A stretch of 64,000 nt of DNA. Origin: JACCXG01 sp963785755 (GTDB taxonomy: Bacteria > Acidobacteriota > Vicinamibacteria > Vicinamibacterales > 2-12-FULL-66-21). The notes below the pieces were generated by a model, which worked only from the letters and a program-made list of their open reading frames with translations, searched no databases and had not been told where the DNA came from. How positions within the stretch are numbered: position 1 is the first letter of the stretch; each line of letters starts with the position of its first letter. The stretch spans positions 1 through 64,000 of the forward strand of contig CAWAXG010000037.1 in assembly GCA_963785755.1 (NCBI GenBank), written 5' to 3'. The position numbers and the translations under genes were made by a program. Shown here one piece after another: positions 9,735 to 19,113 of this stretch.

Positions 9735-11099
9735 CTACTCGTAGCTCCACTTGATCACCCAGGGATCGCCGGTGCGTTCCTGGAACCGCTTGATCTTCTC
9801 TTTCAACTCCGCGAGGAGCTGCGCGTATTTCGGATCCGATGCGAGATTGTTCGACTCGAGCGGATCGTGTTCGAGGTCGTAGAGCTCGAATTGCGGTCGT
9901 TGCACATAATCCTTGATGCTCCGCGGTCCGAACATCGTCATCTTCCGCGTCAGGGCTCCCTGCCAGGATTTCGAGGCGTAGAGATCGCTGGCGAACGGGT
10001 ACGGAAGCGGATGCGCGATGTTCCAAATCAGCTTGTGCGTGCGCGTGCGGACTACGCGCATCGGGTAGTACATCGTGATTTCGTGGAAGGTGTGCGATGC
10101 GTACACCTCGTCCCATTCCGTCGGCGGATCCTGATCGAGGATGGGCAGGAACGAACGGCCATGAAGGCCCGGCGTTTCATTCTTGAAGTTCCCGGGCGAA
10201 ACAGCCGCTGATGGCTGGGACCGCGGAATCGTGATTCCGGCGAAATCAAGGATCGTTGGCGTGATGTCGACCCACGAGACCATAGCAGAATTCTCGCGAC
10301 CTCCGCGCGTCATTCCTGGTTTCTTGACGATTAGCGGAAGTCGGATGCCGGGTTCGTAGAGGTTCGTCTTCGAGCCGGGAAACGCCGCGCCATTATCCGA
10401 CAGGTAGATGATGAGCGTGTTGTCGTACCTACCAGTCCGCTTCAGCGTGTCGACAATCGTTCCGAAGGCCTTGTCCGCCTTTCGCACCGACGCGTAGTCC
10501 AGCGCGAGCTCTTCGCGCACTTCCGGGATATCAGGCAGCCACGGCGGAACGATCACATCGCTCGGATGGATCCGATCTTCGACATCGTGATTGAAGGGGC
10601 GATGCGGCTCGTTCGTGGCGTAATAGACGAAGAATGGCTTCGTGGAATCGGCCTTGATGAACGTCTCGAGCTCGGGCAACGTGATGACCTGCTGGAAGCG
10701 GAACACGCTCTCAGGCGCGACGTGATATTTCCCGCCGCGCGCGGTGCGATAGCCCGCTTCTTCGAGCATGACCGCCAGGCTTCGCACGTTGGGGAACGCG
10801 CTGAAGTGGTGGTACTCGTGCTCGTGGCCGTACTGTCCGTTGCGATGGTTGTGCACGCCCGTCAGCAGCACCGATCGGCTGGCGCTGCAGCTCGCCGTCG
10901 TCCCAAACGCATGCGAGAAGCGAACGCCTTCCGCCGCGAGCGCATCCAGGTTCGGCGTCTTCGCAACGCGGTTCCCGTACGCGCCTAACGCTTCGGCGCC
11001 GTGATCGTCGGCGACGAAAAAGACGATGTTGCGGTCGGCGGCGCGGACCGGAGCGGCGAGAATTGCGAGTGTCAGTGAGAGTGCCAGTGTTCGCAGCAT
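9735..11099 (-). CDS. Type I sulfatase, heparan N-sulfatase (sulfamidase)-like
   Basis: 454 residues from the ATG at 11099, chosen because it starts a signal peptide (MLRTLALSLTLAILAAPVRA). D31-D32 are the metal-binding pair, and C71 in CSASR is the C-x-(P/A)-x-R site converted to formylglycine in type I sulfatases. The stretches HRNGQYGHEHEYHHFSAF and GKYHVAPESVFRF closely follow the pattern of N-sulfoglucosamine sulfohydrolases. It is likely a periplasmic or exported enzyme that removes sulfate from a glycan. Activity needs a formylglycine-generating enzyme, and no gene for one is in the window. It is transcribed with the TonB-dependent receptor at 6381-9686, a plausible uptake partner. The segment between GKYHVAPESVFRF and KPFFVYY looks slightly short for the family. 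Confidence 0.87.
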   Translation of the reverse strand: MLRTLALSLTLAILAAPVRAADRNIVFFVADDHGAEALGAYGNRVAKTPNLDALAAEGVRFSHAFGTTASCSASRSVLLTGVHNHRNGQYGHEHEYHHFSAFPNVRSLAVMLEEAGYRTARGGKYHVAPESVFRFQQVITLPELETFIKADSTKPFFVYYATNEPHRPFNHDVEDRIHPSDVIVPPWLPDIPEVREELALDYASVRKADKAFGTIVDTLKRTGRYDNTLIIYLSDNGAAFPGSKTNLYEPGIRLPLIVKKPGMTRGGRENSAMVSWVDITPTILDFAGITIPRSQPSAAVSPGNFKNETPGLHGRSFLPILDQDPPTEWDEVYASHTFHEITMYYPMRVVRTRTHKLIWNIAHPLPYPFASDLYASKSWQGALTRKMTMFGPRSIKDYVQRPQFELYDLEHDPLESNNLASDPKYAQLLAELKEKIKRFQERTGDPWVIKWSYE

Positions 11100-11237
11100 T
11101 GGTGTGGCTTGACTCCGTTCTGGCGACGCCTTTGGGTTAGCCATCTTAAACCGATCGAAGGAACGGCCGACCTCATCAAGACCGTCGTCCGGCGGCGTTC
11201 TTAACATGACTTCGGGTACGCGGCACTATTGCCTCCC

Positions 11238-11258
11238 TTACTCCCGTTCTCCCTGTGA
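11238..11258 (+). repeat. Dispersed ACTCCCGTCCTCCCTGTT-type repeat
   Basis: Plus strand reads TTACTCCCGTTCTCCCTGTG, a one-mismatch copy of the word that also occurs at 44734, 48561 (reverse), 54407 (reverse) and 56995. A second partial copy (TTCCCGTCCTC) follows at 11269. Confidence 0.6.
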
Positions 11259-11277
11259 AAAGGACAGATTCCCGTCC

Positions 11278-12205
11278 TCAAGGCCGGCGGACGCGCAGCG
11301 GACGCCGGCGAGCCGGCATCGCGCGGCGGGCCAGCAGATCGATGAACGCGTCGACATGCGCGACGCGGCCGGCGGCCTCGAGGGTGGCCGCATGCCACTG
11401 CCGGCGGATCCCCGCGGCGGTAATCGGGATCGCCCGAACGTCTCCTGCGCGCAGCGCCGGCTCGATCGCCCATGTCTGCATCACGCTGATCCCCAGGCGC
11501 GCCTTCACCATCTCGAGAATCGCTTCGGTGAGCATGATGAACGAGACGCGCTGCGGCACGACGCCGGCGGGGCGCAGGATCCGCTGAATCGTGAAGCTGT
11601 CGTCCGGCGAGCTGGAATAGAGGAGGAGCCGCTCCGCCGCCAGATCCTGCGGGCGCACGAACCGCCGCTTCGCAAACGGATGATCCGGCGCGACGATCGC
11701 CGCATGCTCGTCCTCGAAGAGCGGCCGCACCCGGACCTGATCATGGCGGACGGACTGGGTGACGATCGCGACATCCAGCTTGCCCTCGAGCAGCGATTCC
11801 ACCGGCCGGAGCGTGCATTCGACGGCGAGGGTCACCTCAATCTCCGGGTGCCGCCGGCGGAAGCCGTCGAGGAGCGGCGGCAGCCAGTGATAGCCGGTGT
11901 TGCACTGCGCGCAGACGCGCAGGACACCCGCCTGACGCGAGCCCAACCGCCGCACGTCTTCCTCGGTTGCCCTGATCTCCTCGAGCACCCGCCGGGCCGT
12001 GGCGAGCACACGTTCCCCCGCGGCGGTCACCACCATGCGCTTTCCCAGCGCGCAGGAAGAGCGCCGTCCCGAGCCGCTCCTCAATCGCGCGCAGCTGGTG
12101 GCTCACCGCCGACTGCGTGCGGTGCAGTTCGCCCGCGGCCCGCGTCACGCTGCCGGATGCGGCGATGGCCGCGACCATCTGAAAATCCCGGATGTCGATG
12201 TCCAT
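11278..12205 (-). pseudogene. LysR-family transcriptional regulator, one frame break
   Basis: The N-terminal frame (12205 to about 12050) encodes the winged helix-turn-helix MDIDIRDFQMVAAIAASGSV...TQSAVSHQLRAIEERLGTALF. The C-terminal frame (about 12050 to 11278) continues LGKRMVVTAAGERVLATARR and a periplasmic-binding-like sensor domain (CAQCNTGYHWLPPLLDGFRR...). The sensor start resembles MetR-type regulators. The break lies at about 12045-12050 where GCGCGCTGGG can be read with one base too many. ATG 12205 is preferred because an upstream in-frame ATG at 12244 lies inside a 26-bp perfect palindrome that is probably its operator. Divergent from the permease at 12293, which it likely controls along with itself. 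Whether the break is real or a sequencing error is undecided. Confidence 0.8.
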
Positions 12206-12230
12206 ACCGGTCAAAAGCTCATGATGTGAA

Positions 12231-12256
12231 TTCATTGTTTTCATGAAAACAATGAA
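12231..12256. promoter_or_regulatory. 26-bp perfect palindrome, probable LysR operator
   Basis: The left half TTCATTGTTTTCA is followed at once by its exact reverse complement TGAAAACAATGAA. It lies between the divergent LysR gene (start 12205) and the permease gene (start 12293). A further TGAA and TCATTG lie on either side. LysR regulators typically bind AT-rich dyads between themselves and a divergent target gene; this is the only AT-rich stretch nearby. Confidence 0.65.
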
Positions 12257-12292
12257 CTGTCATTGTAGCTCGACCTGCTCTAGGCTCGGGAT

Positions 12293-14706
12293 ATGCCCTT
12301 CACGGAGTTGCGGCAGGCCGCTCGCGGCCTCCGGCGCCAGCCGGCGTTTGCGGCCGGCGTGGTCGTCGTGCTCGCGCTGGCGATCGGCGCGAATACCGCC
12401 ATGTTCGCGCTGGTCAGCGCGATTCTCATTCGCCCGCTGCCGCTGGCCGACCCGGACCGCCTGATTACGTTCACGATCGTGCGCCCGGGAACCGATCGGC
12501 AGCCGCTCTCACTGTTGGATGTCGATGACTTCAAACGATCCAACCAGACGCTGGACGGCATCGTCTCGATGTTCGGCTGGAGTGCGAACCTCACCGGCAG
12601 GGGAGACGCCGAGCGGCTCTCCGCGATGCGGGTATCCGCTGACTACTTCGAGGTCACCGGGGCGCAGGTCCAGCTCGGCCGGCCCCTGCAAGCAGACGAC
12701 GAGCAGCGGCCGTCGGCGCTCATCAGCCATGGCATGTGGCAGCGGCGATTCGGCGGCGCCGCCGACGCCGTCGGCCAGTCGATCGTGCTGAACGGCGAAG
12801 CGTTCTCGATCGTTGGCGTGCTGCGGCCGGATTTCGTGTCTCTCGTCCGCGATGCCGAAGTCGTCGTGCCGTACTCGCCGGCCACCGACGCGCGGCGTGG
12901 CAACCGGGCACAAGGATTCCTGCGGGTCATCGCCCGCCTGAAACCGGGCATCACCCTGGCGCAAGCCGATGACGATCTCGCGGGGATTGGCAGGCGGCTG
13001 CGCGACGAGTACCCCGACGCCCATGGCGCCGACACGGCGATCCGGCTCGTGTCGCTGCACGAGGAAATGACCGGCCGGTCCGCGCCGATGCTGCGCATGC
13101 TGCTCGGAGCCGTCGTGCTGGTCCTCCTGGTGGCCTGCGCGAACATCGCCAGCCTGTTCCTCGTCCGGGGCACGGCTCACCGGCAGGAGCTGGCGGTCCG
13201 CGCGGCCCTCGGCGCCTCTCGCGGCCGTATCGCCGGACACGTTCTTGGCGAAGCCGCGATTCTCGGCGTCATCGGCGGTGCGCTGGGGCTGCATCGTTGC
13301 TCGTACGTTGATCGACGCGGTCATCGCAGCGGCGCCTGCAACGCTGCCGCGCGTCGCCGAGATCGCCATCGATCCGTCCGTCGCCTTCTTCACGCTTGCT
13401 CTATCGCTCGGCGCCAGCTTGATCGTCGGCGTCGCGCCGGCGATGCAGGCCGTCAGTCGCGATCTGCGCGGCGCGCTGCAACAGGGCGGTCGCGGCTCGA
13501 GCGCCGGCGGCGCCCGCATGCGTACCGCGCTCGTGTTCGCCGAGATCGCGCTGTCGACGGTTCTGCTCATCACGGCCGTGCTGCTGACGCGCAGCTTCCA
13601 GCACGTGCAGGCGGTCGATCCCGGATTCCGTCCAGCGCAGGTCCTGACCATCCGGCTGTCGCTTCCTCGTGCGCGCTACGGTGGAAGCGCCGCGATCGAC
13701 AACTTCGCCAACCAGGTTCGGCCCAGAATCGCGGCCATCCCCGGCGTGCACGCGGTAGCCGCCGCCAACGTCGTCCCGATGAACGGCTACCTTGCGACGA
13801 TGAGCGTTCTTCGTGGACGGCGTGGTGGCGAAGAATGCGCCGGACGCACACTACCGCATGATCACGCCCGACTACTTCCGCGCGCTCGGCATCGCCGTGC
13901 GCGGTGGGCGAGCGTTCGACGCCGCGGATCGCAGCGGTTCGGCGCCGGTCGCGATCATCAACGAGACCTTCGCGCGCCAGTACTTCCACGGCCGCGACCC
14001 GGTCGGCAGCCGCATGCGCCTGGACGACGGCGAGAAAGTGCCGCGAGAGGTGCAGATCGTCGGCGTCGTCGGCGACGTGCGGCATTTCGGTCTCGAGAGG
14101 GAAGCCACGATCGAGGTCTACGTCCCGATCGGGCAGGTCCCCGATCCCACCACCATCTGGCTGGCGAACAACATGTACTGGGTGGTGCAGACCGAGGGGG
14201 CCCCGCTCGCGGCGGCCAATGCCGTGCGCCGCGAGATCGCCGCCGTCGATCCCGCCGTTCCGGCGTCGTTCGTCCGCAGCATGGATCAATGGATGGGGGG
14301 CACACTGGCGGCGCGGCGATTCAACCTGCAGCTGGTGGGAGCCTTTGCGGCGGCCGCGCTGTTCCTCGCGGTGGTGGGTGTCTATGCCGTCTCGGCATTC
14401 GCCGTGACGACACGAACGCGGGAAATCGGCGTTCGGGCCGCGCTGGGTGCTTCCCGTCGCGACGTGATGGGCCTCGTGCTGCGCAACTGTCTGTCACCGG
14501 TGCTGGGCGGTCTCGCGGCGGGAACGGGCGCCGCGGTAATCCTGTCGCCAGTGCTGTCGGGACTGCTCTTCGGCGTGACGCCGCACGATGCGGCGTCGCT
14601 CGCCATCAGCCTGGCGGCGCTCGCCGGTGGGGCACTGCTCGCCAACGTCGTGCCCGCGGTCCGCGCCGCCAGGATCGATCCGATCGTCGCTCTTCGCGTC
14701 GAGTGA
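12293..14706 (+). pseudogene. ADOP-family ABC permease, two frame breaks
   Basis: Three frames together make about 804 residues. Frame 1 (12293 to about 13290) holds the N-terminal helix (AAGVVVVLALAIGANTAMFA region), the first periplasmic domain and the first FtsX helix (VLVLLVACANIASLFLVRGT). Frame 2 (about 13295 to 13805) holds LIDAVIAAAPATLPRVAEIA and the next two helices. Frame 3 (about 13806 to 14706) holds YRMITPDYFRALGIAVRGG, the second FtsX block with TREIGVRAALGASRRDVMGL, and the C-terminal RAARIDPIVALRVE. Breaks lie near 13290-13297 and 13805. This version lacks the PadR-linked N-terminal prefix. Divergent from the LysR gene and probably under its control. It ends three bases before the convergent ankyrin gene. 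Confidence 0.8.
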
Positions 14707-14709
14707 TCG

Positions 14710-16296
14710 TCAGCCGGACGCGCTGACCATCGCCGCCCGGCGCAGCTCGATCAGGCCTTCGAGCGTGCGCTCCGGTCCCGGCGCGCCTTCCGGCGGCGTC
14801 CACTCGAGCGGCGACCCGGCGGCGATCAGCTCGCGCGCGACGGCGATGTGATCGGCGCCGGGCTGCGCGTGCTCCTGTCCTTCCACGGCCCAGATCAGCG
14901 GCGTCGCCGAGAACATGCCGTCCAGGGCGTTGACGTCCGCGCCGAACTTCAGCAGGATGCGCACGGCTTCCGGGTGGCCCGCCATCGCCGCCCGGTGCAG
15001 CGCCGTGACGTTGTCCTTGTCCCCGACGTGCGGGTCGAATCCGCACGACAGCATCGTCTCCAGCACCACGACCTGTCCGGTCTCCGCCGGGCGATGCATC
15101 ATCAGGTGATGCTCGGGGCGCAGCTCGGCTCGGAGGCCCGGCCGGGTGTCGAGGATCGCCGTCGCGGCCGCACGGTCGCCGCGCGCGCACGCCGCGACGA
15201 ACTGTTCGACCGGGGACAGCTCGCCGTACGCGCCATACGCGACGAGCCTTGCCGCAATATCGCGGTTGCCGTTGAGCTCCGCCAGCGTGTGCGGCGTGCG
15301 CCCGTCAGACCGGCGGCGCATGGGGTCGGCGCCGTGCTCGACCAGCAGCTCGATCATCGGCACGTCCCACCGCCGTGCCGCGACGTGGAGCGGCGCTTCC
15401 CCTTCATGGCCCCACGCACGATTCGGATCCGCGCCGTGTTCCACCAGCCATCGTGGTCCGGCGGGATTGGTGGACCAGAACATCATGTAGACGAGCGGCG
15501 GCACGCCGCCCGGAATCCCGTTCACGTCCACGCCGAAACGGTGCAGCAGCTCGAGTGCCGCGAGATTGCCGCCGCCACCGGCGATGTGGACGGTCACGCC
15601 GTCGGTGGGATTGGCGCCGGCGTCGAGCAGCACCTCGGCGAGCGGCAGATGGCTGACGGCGCAAACGGCCGCCCACAACGCCGTGCGCGGCAGCTCCGGA
15701 TGCCAGTTCCAGTGATACTCCGCATTCGGATTCGCGCCGAGCGAGCACAGCCGCCGCGCGATCGCGACCACTCCGTCCACGCGTCCAGGAGCGCCGGTGT
15801 GCATGCAGGTGTGGCACGCATAGAGCAGCGGCTCCCAGTTCTGCGGTCCACCAGGTCTGGTCGCGAGCTCCGGATGGTTGGCGAGTCGCGTCTCCACTGA
15901 CGCCGCGTCTCCCAGCACCAACGCGGTGTAGAGCGATGCCGACGCGATGGCGGGATAGAGCGCGAGCAGGCGCTCGGCGCGGCCGCGGGCGCCGCCCGTC
16001 GCCGCGCGGATGAAGTCCTCGACGGCGGCGTCGAACGAGAGCGTGCGCGCTTCGACTTCCTCGCGCAGCGCGTTCCACGACGCAAAGCCCAGCTCGCGCG
16101 CGATCACCGACTGCGCGTCGTGCAGCGCGAGGCCGAGCGCGCTGAGCTCGGCGGCCGATTTGTCCGCAAACGCGGGCAGCACGGCGAAGCGTTGAAGGGC
16201 AGCGGGATCCTGCGCCTGTGCCGCGTGGAGCAGCGACTTGGCCTGCTTCTTCAGTTGTTCGAGATTCGGACGATCGGGAAGGGCGTTCGGCGTCAT
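14710..16296 (-). CDS. Ankyrin repeat protein
   Basis: 528 residues; ATG at 16296 is preceded by GGAGG with a four-base spacer. Residues 1-85 contain LPDRPNLEQLKKQAKSLL and LGFASWNALREEV, the same N-terminal module as the ankyrin protein at 1539-2774. Ankyrin repeats fill most of the rest: LAEVLLDAGANPTDG, EAPLHVAARRWDVPMIELLV with EHGADPMRR, and VTALHRAAMAGHPEAVRILL with KFGADVNALD. No signal peptide or membrane helix; probably cytoplasmic. The two proteins look like paralogues that share an acidobacterial N-terminal adaptor. Function is unknown beyond likely protein binding. Confidence 0.88.
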   Translation of the reverse strand: MTPNALPDRPNLEQLKKQAKSLLHAAQAQDPAALQRFAVLPAFADKSAAELSALGLALHDAQSVIARELGFASWNALREEVEARTLSFDAAVEDFIRAATGGARGRAERLLALYPAIASASLYTALVLGDAASVETRLANHPELATRPGGPQNWEPLLYACHTCMHTGAPGRVDGVVAIARRLCSLGANPNAEYHWNWHPELPRTALWAAVCAVSHLPLAEVLLDAGANPTDGVTVHIAGGGGNLAALELLHRFGVDVNGIPGGVPPLVYMMFWSTNPAGPRWLVEHGADPNRAWGHEGEAPLHVAARRWDVPMIELLVEHGADPMRRRSDGRTPHTLAELNGNRDIAARLVAYGAYGELSPVEQFVAACARGDRAAATAILDTRPGLRAELRPEHHLMMHRPAETGQVVVLETMLSCGFDPHVGDKDNVTALHRAAMAGHPEAVRILLKFGADVNALDGMFSATPLIWAVEGQEHAQPGADHIAVARELIAAGSPLEWTPPEGAPGPERTLEGLIELRRAAMVSASG

Positions 16297-16561
16297 ACAA
16301 CCTCCATGCTCGAGCCTGTGGTTCGCAAACAGGCAGCACGGCGGTGTATGTGCCGTTGCTCGAGGAGATATGACAGTGGGCTTGGCCCTTCGCGCGAACC
16401 CGCGGGCGCCTTTTGTGCGCGCAGGAACAAGGTAGGTCGGGGTACCGGGCGCGTGTCAACTCGAGTTGAGCAGCGACGCCACACGCCAGCGACCAAGACA
16501 AGACAAATACTTGAGCTTGCGTCAGGTGCGGGGTGAACCAAAACGTCAGCAGGAGCGTTTT

Positions 16562-18991
16562 ATGCTCAGCGTGATTCAAGACATCCGTCACGGTCTGCGG
16601 ACGTTGGCCGGCCACCCTGGGTTGACCCTGGTTGCTGCGCTGTCTCTCGGCCTGGGGATTGGGGCGCAGACGTCCGTGTACTCGCTGATAGATGCGCTGT
16701 TTCTGCGGGCTCCGGCGGGAGTGGCAGATGGACCCCGTCTCGTCGCCATCAGCGCGCTGACTCGTGGAGTCCCCGACGAAGACACGATCCGTTATCGCGA
16801 CTATCTCTACTACCGGGACCGGAACACGGTATTCACCGAGCTCGCCAGTCACTTCAATTCAGGCATCACACTCGCGGATACGGAGCATGCGGATGCATTG
16901 GACGCTTACGTCGTCTCGGCGAACTATTTCTCCGCGCTTGGCCTGAGACCTCATGTCGGCCGTTTCTTCCGGTCCGACGAGGACGTGGTGCCCGCCCGAA
17001 GCCCGGTTGTGGTTCTCAGCCACTCGTTCTGGCGCAGACGATTTGCCGCCGATCCCGGCTGCGTCGGTGCCGTACTGAAGCTCAATGGGACGTCGTTCAC
17101 GATTGTCGGAGTCGGTCCATCGGGCTTTGAAGGAACGAAAGCGGGCTGGCCGGTCGATGTATTCGTGCCGAACATGATGGCCCACGTTGGTTCACCCGGC
17201 CTGGACATCCTGAGCCGCGACAGCGCCCGCCTGGATCTGATTGGACGTCTCGAGCCTGGCAGCACGATCGAACGGGCGCGGGCGGAGATGACCGGGCTTG
17301 CGCGTCAATTGGAGATCGATCGCGCGGAAAGCGGAGACGGTTCGGGACTCTTCCTGTCCTGGTTGAAGGGGATTCATCCCGAGGCTCGGCAAGCCGCCGC
17401 GCGGCTCGTCCGGTTGCTCGCCGCAGCTGCTGCGTGCCTGGTCGTGATCGCCTGTGCCAATCTGGCGGGCCTGCTCCTGGCGCGCAATACGACCCGGCAC
17501 AAGGAGATCGCGATCCGCCTGGCACTGGGAGCGGGGCGCGGCCGCGTTGTTCAACAACTGCTGACGGAGACCATGCTGCTGGCGATCATCGGAGGCCTTC
17601 TCGGCCTGATCGTGGCGTGGTGGGGCAACATCGTATTGTCCAACAACTACAGCACGGAGATCGACGGTGTCCGGCACTGGTACGCGCTGACCATCGACCG
17701 GACTGCGTTCCTGCTGACGATGCTCGTGGCGATGGCTACCGGAGTTGGAGCCGGATTGGTACCGGCGACCGTGGCATCGCGCACCGCGCTGAGATCGGCG
17801 CTGACCAAGGACGCAAGCTCTCAGGGGTTCCGTCGTTCCCCCTTCGCGCGGTGTTCCTGGTCGCGCAGATCGCGCTCTCCGTCGTCCTGCTGATCGGCGC
17901 CGTCCTCTTGATGCAGAGCGTCAGGACGCTGCGCGATCCCGGCTTCGACGCGGAAGACGTCGCTTACTTCCGGATGAGGCCCCGCCTGAGTGGCTACGAT
18001 CGGGCAAGAGCTGCAGATTACTTTCGCGAGGTGCAGCGACGGATCGAAGCGCTTGGCGCGGTGGAAGTCACTCGCATTCGTCCGTTTCCCGCCGACTCTT
18101 GCGCCAAGCACCGTCCCTGTGTCTCTCCGTGACCACGCTCAGGCAGGGCCAGCTGAGGCCTTCCGCGTCTCGCTGCATCTTGTCGCAGCGGGCTATTTCG
18201 AGACACTGCGAATACCAATCGTTCGCGGACGAGGGTTCGATGATCGCGATTCTGAGGCCGGGCGGCAATCCGTTGTCGTCAACGAGGTGCTCGCCGGCCG
18301 TCTGTGGCCACATGCGGATCCGATCGGCCAGACGTTGTTCGTCCAGGAGAAGGCGCACGAAGTCGTCGGGGTGGCGCGCTACCGGGGCCTCCGGCCCGCC
18401 GGCTTCGCCGACCAGCCGTTTCTGTTTCGCGCGGACTGGGCATCAGCCGCAGAATCAGGGCGTTTGCTGGTCAGGGTGAAAGATGACCTCCGCATGATGG
18501 TGCCGCTGCTCCGAAGCGAGATCACCACCGTGGACCCGTCAGTGACTATCAGCGAAGAGCTCCCGCTGCGTCGTCTGCTGGAGAACATGTACGCGGAGGT
18601 GCCGCTGGCCATGCTGGTCCTCACCTACGCGGGTGGATTGGCCCTGCTGCTCACCGCTATTGGGCTCTACGGAGTGCTGGCGTTGGCGGTTGGTCAACGA
18701 ACTCGCGAGATTGGAATCCGAATGGCAATCGGTGCCCGCGTGCCCTCGATTCTCGGTCTCATCCTGCGCGAAGGGATGAGCCTCGCCCTGTTCGGCCTGG
18801 CCATCGGTCTGGTGTCGGCCGCGTTTCTGACCCGTCTTCTCGCGCGTTTTCTGTTTGGAACGACTTCAAGCGATCCGACCACGTACATTGCGGCAGCCGT
18901 CCTGTTTGGAGCCGTCGCTCTCGTTGCCTGTTTCCTGCCTGCCTGGCGAGCCGCCCGAATCGATCCGCTCGTCGCCCTGCGGGGCGAGTAG
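16562..18991 (+). pseudogene. ADOP-family ABC permease, two frame breaks
   Basis: About 810 residues in three frames. ATG 16562 is preceded by AGGAG about 8 bases upstream and starts MLSVIQDIRHGLRTLAGHPG, the usual N-terminus. Frame 1 runs to about 17835 and includes CLVVIACANLAGLLLARNTT and the conserved KEIAIRLALGAGRGRVVQQL. Frame 2 (about 17840-18090) gives VAQIALSVVLLIGAVLLMQS. Frame 3 (about 18095-18991) gives VSLHLVAAGYFETLRIPIVR, QRTREIGIRMAIGARVPSIL and RAARIDPLVALRGE. The first break coincides with a run of five C at about 17836-17841, a typical place for a homopolymer error. Sequence differs enough from the other permeases that it is not a recent duplicate. Confidence 0.8.
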
Positions 18992-19009
18992 GTATGGTGG
19001 GGCTCTAGC

Positions 19010-19064
19010 AAGGCCTCGCCGTAGCGCGCGTCGATCCGTGCGCGCGAAGGCGGGGAGTTGGGAT
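19010..19064 (+). repeat. Dispersed intergenic repeat (GCCTCGCCGTAGCGCG family)
   Basis: Starts AAGGCCTCGCCGTAGCGCG and ends in GGCGGGGAGTTGGGA. A copy with a few substitutions and small indels is at 42643-42698. Both end in the GGGAGTTGGGA word of the AACTCCCAACTTCCAA repeat family, so the two families form a composite element. Confidence 0.65.
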
Positions 19065-19113
19065 TTGAGGGTTTAGCGTCTGGCTCGTGTGCAGTGACGG
19101 CTCTGCGGCTACA

